Source: Desmodesmus armatus (lineage: Eukaryota; Chlorophyta; Chlorophyceae; Sphaeropleales; Scenedesmaceae). From it: 64,000 bases of DNA. A model generated the notes under the pieces. It saw nothing but the letters and a program-made list of their open reading frames with translations, did not search any database and was not told where the DNA came from. Positions 21,666-34,789 of this stretch are shown here, in pieces. The stretch spans positions 124,001 through 188,000 of the forward strand of contig VIIQ02000175.1 in assembly GCA_007449985.2 (NCBI GenBank), written 5' to 3'. Position numbers and translations under genes: made by a program. How positions within the stretch are numbered: the stretch's first letter is position 1; each line of letters begins with the position of its first letter.

Positions 21666-22421
21666 GGCCGCGTTTTCCATAGTGCTAGACTGCGCTCCTT
21701 GGGAAGTTGGCTGCAGGCACCTGGGAAGGTGCGAGGTAAATCATGCTGGAGCGGTGGTGCTGACATGTGACAGGCAGCATACGCTGGTTGAGTCAGCTGC
21801 AGCCCCAGCAGCAACACCCAATGGCAAGCGGCCACACCACGCAGCCACGAGGATGCAATGCGGCATCCAGCTCCAAAGGCTCCCTGTATGCAGTGCACCA
21901 GTCGGCTGCCAACCCTACAGTGGGCTGCACAAGGTAGCACTCAAGCGAACCCACACAGAAGGCAGTGCACAGCCTGGTGCATCAGGTGACTAAGCGAGCG
22001 CAGCTGCATTGGCCGCCAATGCACGTTGCACGCATGCCAGTGCTGACCATTTAGGCATTAGTTACATCCACCACACTGAGCAAGTGGTATGCATGTCCAA
22101 GCAAACAGGCTGGCATGCCAGCATGTCCTATGCTCTGTATATGGCACTGAGCAGTGGTTCACAGGGCAGGCAACAATCAATCATCATTCGCCTGGTCACA
22201 CAGCGCTCAGGCACCCATTGGCCTAGTCAGGACGGGCCATGCAAAGTCAGTAGCTGGACAGCTTGCACGTTGCACCGCTGTAGGGGCTTTTGAGGGCGCA
22301 GCTTGGCCTGTTGTGGCACAGCAGAACACAAGGGAGACAATGCAACGGCGTCAGGCGCTGTCAGCACTACATCAAGCTGCCTGCACGCTGGATACTGCTC
22401 TGGGAAATTGCAGCAAACAGC
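21666..22421. other. 3' flank of the coiled-coil gene
   Basis: CA-rich on + near the minus-strand gene end. Open frames here have no recognisable features. Confidence 0.4.
22062..22066 (-). promoter_or_regulatory. TGTAA poly(A) signal for the coiled-coil gene
   Basis: TTACA on +, which is TGTAA on the coding strand, about 356 bases beyond the stop of the gene at 22422-25400. Confidence 0.5.
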
Positions 22422-25400
22422 TCAGTCTGATGACACAGAATTAGCAAGCCAAAGTTGCCTGCCAGTAGCCATCGTGCTATAAGCTTTCAGTGCTGTCTTC
22501 CACTTCGTGCTGCTGAGCCACCCGTCAGTGCAGTCAACATGATTTGCAGCCCCAAGAAGACACAGGCTTACCTTGCAGGGGACCCCATAGCCTGCACCCC
22601 GCTGCTAATGTCAATGGCCCGTTGCTGCCGGCGGAACCTGTTCACCAAACCGTCAACATTGGCCAGCTGCTCGTCCTGCAGGCAGGCAGGCAGCCAGCAA
22701 TGTTGATGCCTAAGCAGGTGTTTTTGAAGTGGGTCAGCCAGCACGAGTTGCAATGCTATCTGGCAACACACTAACACTCGTGCTAGCTACAGTTGCTGAA
22801 GGCCGTCTGACAGGCAGGTGTTGAACGGGATGGCAGTGTGTCTCAACTGAAGTACACACATGCAAACGCCATAAAGTACGGATGTGGGGGTCCCAGACCC
22901 CCGGGGTGTTCCATGAAGGAGAGCATGCACCAGCCTCTACTGCTTGCCCGCACTTACCCATGCTCCCCACTGCAGCTGTTTGCTGGCAGGGGCTGCAACA
23001 GCCGCTGCAGGCGGCACAGCAGGGCCCAGCAGGTTGCTCAGATAGCTGTTAGGGGGCTGTGGTGCCGCTGCTGCCGCTGCTGCTGCCGCTGCATGAGCCC
23101 GGGCAGCTGACAGGCACCCCAGGACTGACTCCGCTAGTCCTGTCAGATCTGCTGTCTGGTTTGCCAGTCGAGCGTCTTGCTGCTGTAGCTGCTGGGTGAC
23201 CTCGCGCAGCTTCTTGCTGGAGCTTTGGTGGCTGCTGCTGCATATCTCTTGCTGTGCCTGCAGCTGCTGTTGTTGCTTTGACACATCCTGCAGATCCTGC
23301 CCCAGTTGATGTAACGCCACTGCAGCTGCTGCTGCCTCCTGGCCGGCTTGCTGAAGCTCCTGTACATTTGACAAGAACCCAAACCATGTTTATTCAAGGG
23401 GCACTGTGCATGTCTTGATTTTGTCAGCAAGCAATCACAACAAACGGGCTGGTTGACAAACACACACAGCTACAACACAGGCTCAGAGCCAACCAGCCAG
23501 CTTTGATGCGCCCACCTCTGCTTGCTGCTGCAGGCGCCCAATGTGCTTCCTGGTGCGCTTGTCTGCCTGCTGCAATGCTTCCAGTGCAGCACTTGTGTTG
23601 TCCCACTGCTGCTGCAGCGCCTCCATCTGGTGACAGCACACATGCAAAGAAGGCCACGCCCAAACCGATCAATGAGCTAGCAGTTTGGCAGACACAGACT
23701 GAGGCGGGAACAGAGCATGTGTGCGCAGAGCGCCAGCATCAAGTCAGCGCAGGTTTGGGGACTGTGTAGTGCATGCGATTACGTCGCACCTGCAGGTTGA
23801 CTTGCTGCTGGTGGTTGCTGCAGCTCTGCACCACTGTCTTCAGCTTGGCAGCCAGCTGTAGCATCTCATGCTTGGTCCAGCTTTCAAGCTCCAGCGCTGC
23901 AGCAGCACAGCACGTGAAAGAGTGAGTGACACACATGGGGTGTCTAGGCACCGCTGGCTGTTTGCAGCTGTACTTGCTCAGCAACATCTGAGTTGCACAC
24001 GACCGCTGCATCAGCTTAGAGGACAGGGCAGTGGTGTTGAGCGGAAGTTTCCATGTCTCTGCTGCAGCCAGTTGCCCTACAGCAGCACAGAAGCGCACCT
24101 GATGTTGCTGCTTGTGTGCTGGCCTCCTGCACAGCCTTTGCAACTTTGCTCTCCAGCTCCCGCTGGACTGACTGCAGCAGCACAATAAGAGAGTGTGACA
24201 ATCAACAGCCGCGTCAAAGTCTGCAGCGTGGCGGCTTGCATGCCAGTCAGACAGCAGCTGATGCCTGCTGCTGCAAACAGAGGTTGACCACAATTGCACT
24301 CCATTAGCGTGAAAATCCAAGGTTGTCACGCGACCCCATGCACATGCCCACGAATGCGGTTGCAAACCTGCACAGGCAGCTCACCAGCAGCTGCTGCTCA
24401 GCCTCTGACTGCTGCTGCTCCAGCTGTACGCGCGTGTTGGCCCGTATCTGGTCCACAGCTGCCTGCGTGTTGCTCTGCACGTCATCTAACCGGCTGCGCA
24501 GGGCTGCCAGCTCTGCTTGCAGGACAGCTGTGCTGGACTCGTGTGCCATCTGCTGCTGAGCCTGCTTCTGCTGGCAGGTCCGCAGCTCTGCTTGGAGGGT
24601 CTGCAGGCAGTACGGCAGCAGGAAACAGCAGTCAGCAGGTTGCCAGTGAGCCCCAGCAGTGCGCCCTGTGTGCTATGAAGCAACTGCTGGATGCCATGTC
24701 AAGGTCAGTCCGGGTATATGACTCAGTGCATGACTCCCTGACTGGCGTCTGACCGAAATTAGTTGGGGAGTCATGCATCTATCAGGTGGTGCCCACCTGG
24801 TTTGTTTTGCTGACAGCTGCAAGTTGCCGCACCACCGTCTCCATAGCTGCCCTTGCCAGGTCCAGCTCCATAGCAACATTACGCTCCTGCAAGCAAAACC
24901 CAGGTCTCTGATGCCAATGCATGTGACCCGTAGTGCAGTGTGTGCAGCAACTGCACCTGGTGAAGGTGAAGCCACCTACTGCAGTGTATTTCACACAATG
25001 TACTTGGTGAAGTTTGCATCAAACTCTGCAGATATGTGTTGTGGAACTGCCAAGGGCCAGCACGTAGTCCGAGGTCCCCACCCACCTTGAGGGGCAGCAG
25101 AGGTGCTGTCTCACTCGTGCAGCGAACATCAAGCTCTGTCACCTTCTGCACCAGGTCTGCTAATCTTATGTCCTACACTTCAGGTAGATCAAGCATCAAC
25201 AAGCCTTTGAGCAGTAGGGCAGCTTTGAGACCCTCCAAAGCAGCAGAACAGCTGCTGAACTCAAAAAGCTGTCATGTTGCATGACGCAGCAGTAACGATG
25301 CAGCACGAACCTGTTCACGGTACACTCGCTCGTGCTCAGTGACTAGCTCCAGGATACGCTCCAACCGGTTGAACTGCTCCCCAGATGATGGTGACAACAT
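22422..25400 (-). CDS. Coiled-coil protein of unknown function
   Basis: Ten exons on the minus strand: 25400-25311, 25172-25086, 24886-24797, 24600-24385, 24171-24099, 23896-23790, 23626-23516, 23359-22958, 22675-22572 and 22512-22422. They sum to exactly 457 codons with every junction in phase. The start MLSPSSGEQFNRLERIL uses the first ATG of exon 1. Residues ~5-330 are almost continuous heptad-rich helix (LQAELAALRSRLDDVQ, LESKVAKAVQEA, KKLREVTQQLQQQD). An Ala/Pro linker (residues ~350-390) and a short basic C-terminus follow. No catalytic motif or signal peptide was seen. The composition suggests a structural or scaffold protein (cytoskeletal, basal-body or Golgi tether types are possible), but I do not recognise the family. 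It is divergent to ELM2-SANT copy C across ~1.2 kb. Confidence 0.8.
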
Positions 25401-26583
25401 GCTGATGTCCAACCCAGGTAAAGGACGAAGGGCGAGACAAGACTTCTCAATAATGTATGAAGTTGCTATTGGGGTCTCTCTGCAGTCAGTCAGTCTGTCT
25501 GAACCTGTGTAGATTCTTAGCTGTTGCCAGGGCTTTCAGTGGGTTTGAAAAGGGACGAATGCAGACTATCAAGTGCAGCCCGGAAAGATCAGGGAACCTG
25601 CCCATTGAAGTAATTTTTTACTGCAGTTCACCAACAGCAGTCCTGGTGCATGCTGTTGCATGCAAATCGCCAGTCATCCTGCAGTCATGCTGTCGCTGCA
25701 AGCCTTGCATTTCCGTTGCAATTGCATGCCTCAAGGGCGGAACACATGCCAAGGTGTAACACCTCAGCAACAACCAAAGACAAGTTTCTGGAAACGGCAC
25801 CTTTCAGTTTCAGCGGCTGACACACCTCCCACACAAACAGCAGAAATGCCTGTCACCAGGAGGTCAACATCTTCAGGTCAACGATGTGCTTAAGCCCAAT
25901 TGTGCAGTTGTCACTATCAGACAGTTGCACAGAAACTGGATGTTGTCATTTATCAAGTATGTCGCATGGCTGATGATGCTGACTCGGCGAGCATGATCAT
26001 GTCAGCAGCCACTTGCTGTCTCAGTGCATTGCATCCAAGTTTTACAGCAGGCCCTGATGATTGCAATGTACCAATTCAATGTGGTGCATGTACAATTTGT
26101 TTGGTTGGCTGGCTCACCGCAATCATGTCACCCGGGTTTACCAGGTTTCATCGCCGGGTTCGCGCCATTCACCGATCAATCGCCCGTTCCTGGAAAACCC
26201 ACTCGACATCCCTAACGGATTGACCGCTACCAGCAATTTGCTTGTATCTTCATAGCTTTGACTGCTGTTGGGAAAATCCCATCCACCCAACCAGCTCAGC
26301 TTCCGCAGCTGATATACAGGTCAAAAGGCTGCATATCTAGAGTTCTGGTGCAGGAAAAGCACCCGGTACGGCTCAGGTGCGCAGGAAGCCTGCCTGGGGC
26401 GCTTTTTGCAGGCAGGCCGCTTTGGGTTGCTATGGACCCCAAAAAATGCTTTTTCCATTGAACCGTCACGTTTATGTTGCTGCCGCTGCGCAGGCGTCAC
26501 CGTCCGAATTGACCTTGGTGCCTCCCTCCAAACTCTCTCCACAACTGCATCAAGCCTGTGTCAGTGGGTGGCTGGTGCTGCCC
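25401..26583. other. Divergent intergenic region, coiled-coil gene and ELM2-SANT copy C
   Basis: No gene recognised. It probably holds both promoters. An open frame in phase with copy C extends back to 26377, so part of 26377-26583 may be coding or leader. Confidence 0.45.
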
Positions 26584-29500
26584 ATGCAGCATCAAAATCA
26601 GGTACTGCGTAGGGTGTACGATGGTCTTGTTGCCACCAAGAGCTTGGCAGGGAACAAAAGGCCCCAGTCACAGGAAGCAGGACCACGCAAGAAGAGCCCA
26701 GCCACATCTGACGAGGGTGGTGTCGTGAGGCGGAGTGGGCGCCGACGCAACAATTCCTTCCATGATGGCGCCTATGTGTGAGTAGGGCGTCACTGCATGT
26801 GCCACACATCACGCACAACACCCTACCTTCATGTTGGCGTGCACAGGACCATCGCGCAGCACCTTGTGCATGATCAGCCTCGTAACCACACATGCATGGG
26901 GTACACTCCCTCGAGACCCTGATAGCAGGCCAGATCTCAGACAAGGACGCCTTGCTTTTAATTGCTGACACCTGTGACCACAAACCATGCCACCAGACTG
27001 CGTAAGACCCAAGATCATAACCATCCAGACTGCATGCGCTGACGAGACGTTCCTTAGCCTTGGCTCTCCTTGACTGTCCTGCCATGCTCCACCGCCCACC
27101 ACACCACCCCCACCCTCTCCCACCCCCTGCACAGGCGCCTGGACGACACCCTGTCCCTCGACCAGTGCCTCCTGTATGCCGATGATGACTACGATGAATG
27201 GGAACTGACAGCAGCGGCCGCACCACAGCACCAGGCTGTCATCCCACCCTGGCGCCCTCGCCCAGCACAGCCCACACCCTCAGAAGCCAAGTTCCTGCAG
27301 GCCGTGCAGGTCTACCCACCTCCTGCCGAAGCTGATGCCAGCTGCAGTTCTGGGGGTGACTCTACTGCTGTGTGTGAACGCGGAAGGGCATATGCATGCG
27401 GCTTTCTGGAGCTGTACAGGGCTACAGTGCCGAGGGAGCGTGCGGACTTTCTGGCAGGGACTGTTGCACAGCTGGACCGCCAGCTGGGACCACACCTGGT
27501 GCAGGTGCGCCCTAGAACTCTCAGCATGATGCACTGGGGACTTGAGTCCAGGCGGCAATCAGCTGCATGGCCAGTTGCTGTCAGCTGGTGGCCTGCTTTC
27601 AAACATTGTTCGGTCAAGAGCCCGATTGCAGCACGTGAGCTGATAATCGTGTGAAGCCACAACACTGATGCCGAGCATCCAGTCTGCCCAGCAACCTGCA
27701 TACAGCAAGTGTGGATAGGGGCTGTCCGTGCACCACATCTGTGACGGCACAGCCTGCTTCAAGACCTTGAGCTGCATGTCCGCTGTCTGAGCGTGCATGG
27801 AGGTCAATTGCACAGCATGGCCGGATGGTTTCATGTGTGTGTGCTGTGTATTCATATGCTGTGCTGCTGCGTCAGGTCTTGGGCCTCAGCATGCTTGGCT
27901 CCAAGCATGCTGCTACCTGGCAGCCCCATGAGGAGCTCTTGTTCTGCTTGGGCATGTGAGTACAGGGCTGCGACACGAGAGAGATGTGGGCTCTTGGGCT
28001 GTCATGCAGCAATAAGCAACCGTGTGTACTGCAATGAGAGCACAAGTAGAGCACTGGGGATGGTATGGCAGGTTGGCAAGAGGGGCACACTACCGGCCAT
28101 AGCTGTCATGAAGGGTGGCATCACAGCGCGCCCTGCTCTTGGAAGAACAGCAGCAAAAGATCGAGTTGTTCTGTGCTGCTGCTCTGTAAACAGGTGTGAC
28201 AAGTACCGCATGTTCAAGAGCATGAAGTGAGTACAGCACTGGCCATGCTGAAGGTGCATGGGTCTGCAGGACAAGCCCTGACTTGCTTGCCGTAAAGCAT
28301 GAGCTCAGCACCCATTCCCCACCTATAGTGATGGAGTCACCCTTGCCATCCCATTGCACAGGCGATTCACCAGTGCATGGGACACTGCATGGAGGCCTTC
28401 CGTGATAGTTGCCATGATGCTGGTGCAGCCAACCAGAAGCCCTTCCAGGCGGCCACCAGCATGATATGCTCTGTTCCCGCTGACCCTGCTGACCTGCCCC
28501 ATGCATGTGTGCTGACCTGCAGGCGGCTGTTCATCAAGTCCCGCACCGTGCACGAGCTCAACGGGTACTACTACAACGTGTGGAAGACGCGCAGCACACC
28601 AGAGGCAGACGAGTTCCTCACCTTGAGGGAGGCACACGCGTCCGACGAGGAATACCGACGATTCGAGTGAGTAGCAACACCTCCATCAGCCACACAGAGC
28701 CGTCCTCACATTTGTCGCTGCTGTCATCTCTTGCTAAAACCCTGCATGAGTGTGCTGACCATACCTTAGCTGGGGCACTGCGACCTTAATGGCACCACCT
28801 GCCGCCACACTCATGCTGATGCAGCCGTCCCCGCAATGGTTGACTTAATCCTTCTTCTGACAGGGACGTGTGCAGCCTTGATGCCAACTCAGCTGTGACG
28901 TTGCAACAACTCACGCTGCATGTCTGGTGTGTGTGCAGGCAAGCCATCCGTGAGCGCCTGGCAGCCATGTGGGACGTGGCTACCTTTGGTGACCTGCCAG
29001 TGTCAGCTGCTGGCCCCGCTCCCTTACGGCAGCGGCCAGCACGAGTGCTCACAAAGCTCACAGCGCAGCTGCCCCTAGCAGCAGCACCCCCAGGCGCACC
29101 CAGCAACAGTACATCTGTACCAGTGAGGAAGGCTGCTGGGGGATCACCAGCCAAAGCAAGCCCAGCTGCTGCTGCTGCTGCAGCACTGACTGGCAGTACC
29201 CAACATGCCGCTGATGCCCACAACAGCAGCACGGCTGTCCGTGCTCGGGCGCCAGCTGGCAGCATTGACTTGAACGATCCTGCCATGCTGGCAGCGATGC
29301 CGGCTGTGCCGACAACAGCAGCCATTGTGCCACGCAAGGGTGCCTTTGTGGTCAGCACACCAGGGCGCATGAGGCTCACTGCAGGTGTCACACATGTGGC
29401 AGCACCACTGCAGAGGCAGCAGCAGCAGCAGCAGCTGACACAACAAGCGCAGCAGCAACAGCAGCCACAGCAGCAGCCACAGCAGCAGCAACAGCAGCAG

Positions 29501-30844
29501 CAGCAGCAGTCACGGCTGCCAGTGCAGCAGTCACACCAGCAGTCACAGCAGCCCCAGCCACGGCAGCAGCAGCCACAGCAGCAGCAGCAGCAGCGATTGT
29601 TCACTGTGTTACAGACACCCCAGCGGATGCAGCCAGGCACCCAGCAGCAGGTGCCCACACTGCTGCTGCTTGTGCCAACGGCACAGCAGCAGCAACAGCA
29701 GCAGCAGCTGCCAAGTCCCCTGCAAGCTGCATGCAGCACCAAGGCAGCAGCAAGACCACACAGCACAGCACAGCATGCAGCACATGCGGCTGCTCCTCAG
29801 GCTGTAGCTGTCAGCAGGCCAGCAGCAGCAGCAAGCCCTCCAGTGGTCGTGCATGCAGAGCCTGCTGCTGCTGCTGCTGCTGCCATGCTGGAGTGTGGTG
29901 AGGCTTTAGGCCCAGGGGTGTCTCCCAGCCTGTGCTTGCCAGAGATGCCGAGGATGCCCGACCTGCCCTTGTGAGTACACAGCATGCAGTGGTTGCAGTG
30001 AGACCAACTGCAGGTGCACACTTTGAACTGTGACCCTTAGTGTTGCAGTGCAGGGTCTAGCCATGCAAAACCCTCTTGCCTGCCGGCACACCACTTCATG
30101 GTGGCCAGCCCGAGAAATAAGAGAAAGTGGTGATCTATAGTGTGGCCAAGACATGGGCCTTGACCACAAGGCGCTATGTTTGCATCCTACGAACCACAAA
30201 TCACCGTGCCGCCTCTCCCCCTCTGCTGTTCCATCCTTCTGTCACTCTTTCCTGTTCCCCAAAGGCCGGATGGAGATGACCCTGAAGCTCTACAGTCATG
30301 GCTGAAGGCCCTGGGTGCATGCCGTGCAAGGCTGTCGGAGTTCAAGCAGCAGGTGGCACAGCAGGCGGGGGAGGTCATGCAGGATGCACACCGCCGCATA
30401 GCAGCCCTGCAGCAGCAACGGCAAGCTGTGCTGGGATGTGCTGAGAGCCACTTGCAGGCCCTCGCCCAACGGGAGGCAGTGCTGGCCAGCAGCCTGGGCC
30501 GGGACCGTAGTCGGGAAGAACAGCAGCAGGAGGGGCAGGAGCAGAGGCCGCACAGTGTGCAGCAGCAGATGCATGACAGTAGCCTGGCTGACCAGCCGGT
30601 GGGTGCAGCTGTCAGGCTCAAGACTGAAGGCACAGGCGTGCAGCAGCCTCAGCACGTAGATGACTTGAAGGCTGCTGTGCAGCTGCTGCTGCAACGGCCG
30701 TTGAGGAAGCAGGGGCTCAAACCTGGTGTTGGCAGCAGCAGCTTGAGTGTGGCTGGTGCAGACGGCAAGGGCTTTCAGGTAGTGCAGCAGCTTGCTGTGC
30801 AGCAGCCAGCGATGCATGCGCAGGCGCCTGCAACTGCCAACTGA
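26584..30844 (+). CDS. ELM2-SANT domain protein, paralog C
   Basis: Seven exons: 26584-26777, 27135-27504, 27876-27955, 28194-28226, 28523-28666, 28939-29970 and 30265-30844 (stop TGA), totalling 810 residues. Exon 1 has VVRRSGRRRNNSFHDG, the basic motif shared with A and B. Exon 2 holds the ELM2-like block (APQHQAVIPPWRPRPAQP) and ends LGPHLVQ. Exons 3-5, of 80, 33 and 144 bases, encode the SANT domain (WQPHEELLFCLGM, CDKYRMFK, HELNGYYYNVWKTR). The first two match copy A exactly in length, as does the third. Exon 6 is Ala/Gln/Pro rich and ends PEMPRMPDLPL. Exon 7 has a coiled segment (LSEFKQQVAQQAGEVMQD). A chromatin corepressor role is inferred from the domain family. The start ATG is the weakest point: an in-frame ATG-like start further up is also possible. 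Confidence 0.78.
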
Positions 30845-31119
30845 CTGCTGGCAGATTCCGTCATTGAACCCTGAATAGAGTAACTGCAGCAGCTAGATTA
30901 TTGTTTACGGATCCCAGTAAACGGTCATCTAGTTTTCACAGGGCCTGCTCACATGCGATCCTGCAAGGGCAGACCTGCTCATACCTTTGTGTGGGTGAAG
31001 GGGAGGGGGGATATGCATATGATGTGTGCACAATTGTACTGCAGGGGTCCAAATCTCAGTGGCTGGCTGGCAGCGGTGAGGCTCCTTTTGTCCACCTTTG
31101 TATGGTACCATGACTGTTT
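30845..31119. other. 3' flank of ELM2-SANT copy C
   Basis: Short 3' region turning GT-rich. No TGTAA seen close to the stop. Confidence 0.4.
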
Positions 31120-32225
31120 GCCTGGTGCAGCTGGGCGGGTGTCCAAGTGTTCAAGTACAGCACTGCTATGGTGTGCTTGGTGTGGTTCCAGTTGCGACTG
31201 TCACTGTGTGACCAACTTTGACACCAGTTGTGTGGTTGTTGCGTTATGTGGAGTGCATGAAGAAGCACTCTCTAGGGCTCTTGTCAAGTGAAAGTGACAG
31301 ACCACTCAATCACGTTGGGTGTCAGGGCCCTGATTTATAGGCCGATCAGCGCAATGGTTGACTGGAAATACTAGTGTGTGTGCCAGCCAGCCTTGTGTAT
31401 GAGAGCTGCTGTCAGGCACCAACAGCCTGCCCTCAACAAAACCTGTATGGTCCACACGACCAATGGTCAGGGACAAAGGCCTGCCGCAGTTGGGCTGTGT
31501 TTGTTTGTGTGTGTCACTGACTGAGCTAGCAGCTCAATGGCTGACGCGTGGCTGGCGCTCTTGTCTCTTTGTGCTGTTAGGGTTGCCTTGCAGTATCTAT
31601 CATGTCCGGGTGAGCCTCCTAATGGCAAGTACATGTGTGGCCATGTTGCCATGTCACAAATGTACCATACGGTGCATGCCTCTTTGAAGTTTACCGCAAG
31701 CCCTGCTAAAGCGCCACACATGTGTTTTGTTTCATTCTGTGTATCACCCTCATCCATTGACGCCGTGCGCACTTCAAATGGCAGCAGCTCATGCACATGA
31801 GCTGCTGCATGCATCGGTCTACGAGTCAGATGCATGTATGCCCCGTGCCTTACTGCCCCGTGGATTACTTCCCTGGGTCTCGTCTGGCAACGGCATGACA
31901 GGCGTAATGCAGCCACCAAGTCCGGTTGGCAGCAGGCAGTTCTTATAGGGCACCATTACCTGGTGTGGTCGGCCTGCAGCCGTTGTCCTGGTGGTAACAT
32001 CGCATGCAGCAGCGATATGGGACAACCCCCTTGGCCAGGGCCGGCCAGGCCAGGTTGCTGCTCCAATTCGACCTGCACGCTAGCGCTGTTGCTCATGCAG
32101 TACTGGGCAGTGTGTATTGCAGCAGCAGCTTTGTTTTTTGAGAAGGCAGTGGTGTCAACAGGACTGCACTATGCATTCGATCCATGCCCTTTGGCGGCGC
32201 AGCATGCTTGTTTGTGGTCAGCGAT
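31120..32225 (+). repeat. Left copy of a diverged direct repeat flanking the FAS1 gene
   Basis: Alignable by eye to 34790-36075 in the same orientation. Shared blocks include gaccaactttgacacca, gtgagcctc, ggcctgcagcc and tggtgtcaacaggact in the same order. Divergence is substantial. The right copy has an extra ~300-base segment. No coding potential recognised in either. Confidence 0.75.
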
Positions 32226-32704
32226 GAAGCGCCAGGCTGGCCACAGGGCCCAGGTTCAGAGGCCTCATGCTCATTGAAGTTGTTGCTGACCGCTGACAGC
32301 ACTGCAAGGTCCATCATGGCATGCAAGAGATTTGCAAGAGGAAACGCTGTTGGGAGCAGGAACGTACCATTGCTGACCAGGTGCTGAACAAAGGCCGGGT
32401 TGACACGGGGCTTAGGCTTTCTGCACATCTTGGGTACTCTGATGGGCAGCAACCGTCAGACCTAGCCTGGAAGTTCAACTAGTAAAGAAGTTCAAAGCGA
32501 GTCAGGGTTGGACTGGAGGTTCGGCGGTGCAGGGCGGAAAAGAAGTGACGCGGCCAACAAGTGTGAGTCGGTATCAACAAAGGTCACATCCATCCTCCTG
32601 AGTGTTGCCATCTAGAGGGGCATCTGCTGAGGTCAAGGTCCCTTGAAATCCAGTCTCTTCACGCATCGCACAGTGAAGTATACACCAGTCTGAAATCAGA
32701 AACA
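32226..32704. other. 5' flank of the FAS1 gene
   Basis: No coding signal before the ATG at 32705. Probable promoter and leader; no clear TATA box seen. Confidence 0.4.
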
Positions 32705-34337
32705 ATGGCTCGCTCAGTCTGCCTGGTGGCTCTGGCACTGTTTGCCTTCGTAGCAGTCTGCAGTGCCCAGGATGGCCCCGTCACTGCTCAGCGCAGCTCT
32801 GGCGCTTGCGGATTCGAGCGCGTGTGAGTGACGATGAAGTCATTCTGAGTACAAAATGGCCCTTTTACGTCCTGTTGAGGGCTGCCAAACACCATTCCTG
32901 GTTACAGCACTGAACTGATCACAGTCCCTTGCACAGTTGCAGTCAGCATTGGCCAATTTAAGCCTGCAGGCACCCACAACCGCGTGGTTTTGACCTTTTC
33001 AGCCTTCTCGGTCCTGATTACAGCCCTTGAGATACGGCCAGCCAGCCACCACACATCAGTACAGTACTGTGCTGCTGATGGGGTGGTCTGGGTTGTAGTC
33101 CAGGGGAGTGTTCACTTCCTCCGATTTCGCCCAGTGTCTTGGCAGGGTGCAGTGAAGAGAGAAGCTGATTATGTACCTTGACTCACCTGTCTTGATTTGC
33201 TACTGCAGGCAGCAAGCTATTGTGTTCGCCTTGAGGAACCAACCAAGCCTGTCTGACTTCGCCGGGTTGGTGAACCGTGCTACTGACATCGGCACCACTC
33301 AGCGTCCCACAGGTACGTTACTGGAAGCTATTAGGGGACGCGTTGATTGAAACTGACACAGGGACTTTTCTGGCTAGGCTCCTCGAATGCCCCCACCCCT
33401 GGGGGCATTGGCACCAGGGTCGGCGCCCCAATGCGCCCCCTCCTGACAGAGGGTTTTTCAAGGTTGAGGACCTTGGCTACACCTGGCTACAGCACCCCAA
33501 TAGCCTTTTATCCTGGCTACATTGGCCACAAGGCCCTCCCGTTGACTACAAAAAACCAAGAGTGTTTGCTGCCCATCCTGCCCATACTTGCCGTGACATG
33601 CAGAGGCCAAGCTCACCATCTTTGCCCCCACCAACGGTGCCCTGGCGGGAGAGATCGAAGGTGACATAGAGGAACTGACCACCGCGCAGGTGAACAAGGT
33701 AAGATACACAAAGGGTACAGGCTGTCCTCAGCATGTGCCGTCCACAAGGAGCCCTGATCACTTGCCGGCATGATTGATGGTGTTGCCAACGTTGAGAGTG
33801 TATGCTGCTGTCCCAGTGAATTGTGTGTTGTGTAAGGAAGGGCACAAGCTCCAGCACTGTTGTGTGCCTGTACCTAGAATTGCCAGTAATTGCCTGCATG
33901 AAGCGCTTCCACTACTAGTAGTCAGCTGTCAAGTTGCACCCAGCGCAATCCAAGTTACGAGTGTGTGCTAACATGCACAGTTTGCAACATGTCACAAAAG
34001 CACTGACAGCACCGCCGGTGCCTGCCCTTCCGCCTCCTCCCCCACTGCTGCTGCATCCGTCCAACAGCTGGTGCAGACCCACATCACCAACAGCGGTGCC
34101 TTCCGCACCAAGGACCTGAGGAACGACCAGACCCTGCAGACCGAGGACCCCCAGACCCGGCTGACCGTCCGACGTGACGGACGTGATAAGGACACCTGCC
34201 GTCCCCTGATCACCATCATCGGCCCAAATGACAATGATGCCGACAGCAGTCCCACCATCATCGAACCCCGCAACATCCGTGTCTGCGGGTCATTCATCCA
34301 CGCCATCAACGAGGCCATCTCTCCCCGTGACGTCTAA
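32705..34337 (+). CDS. Secreted FAS1 (fasciclin-like) domain protein
   Basis: Four exons: 32705-32823, 33209-33312, 33604-33698 and 34068-34337 (stop TAA), totalling 195 residues with all junctions in phase. The N-terminus MARSVCLVALALFAFVAVCSA is a classic signal peptide with cleavage expected after CSA. The rest is one FAS1 domain: FALRNQPSLSDFAGLVNRA is the first helix region, LTIFAPTNGAL matches the H1 box, LVQTHITNSGAF corresponds to the central helix, and RVCGSFIHAIN resembles the H2 region. FAS1 proteins act in adhesion or matrix interactions at the cell surface or in the extracellular space. No GPI signal or second domain is present, so a secreted or wall-associated role is inferred. 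It sits between two diverged direct repeats. Confidence 0.88.
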
Positions 34338-34789
34338 GCAGACATACCATGGGGTGTCATCCATGGACGCCCATGAGCCTCTGGGCTAGTTTGTTTCTTG
34401 GCAGTGTTGCATGAAGCATCAGGGCATCCCGCCAGGGTGAGCCAACTGCCCAAAGGGGTGTTGACCGATGCAGCCAGGGCAGGGTTAGGCTACCTCGTGT
34501 AGCTGTGGCTGGCTGCTTGTGTGCATGCTTGTGTTCGTCTGGTTGCGCACGTTGCTGGTGATGGATCTGAACTGCGTGTGGCAGATGTATGAGGTGCATG
34601 CATGCGCATGTGCGTCTGCCGAATGGCCCTTCAAACCCACAGTGTGCTGGCTGGTTTGACAGGAGTTCGGTCCACATTTGGTCAATGGCTGCACTGTGTA
34701 CACCTTTCAGTCCCTTTCCAACCGTTAAATAGCAACATTTGAATGGCAACCTTTGAATAGTAACCCTTGAATACTTCTAACAGTATCAC
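34338..34789. other. 3' flank of the FAS1 gene
   Basis: GT-rich on + as in other 3' flanks. No exon recognised. Confidence 0.4.

Noticed and set aside
28786..29766. 326-codon Cys-rich open frame on the minus strand
   Set aside because: It is the antisense of the CAG-rich exon 6 of ELM2-SANT copy C; poly-Cys comes from reading CTG repeats in the TGC frame.
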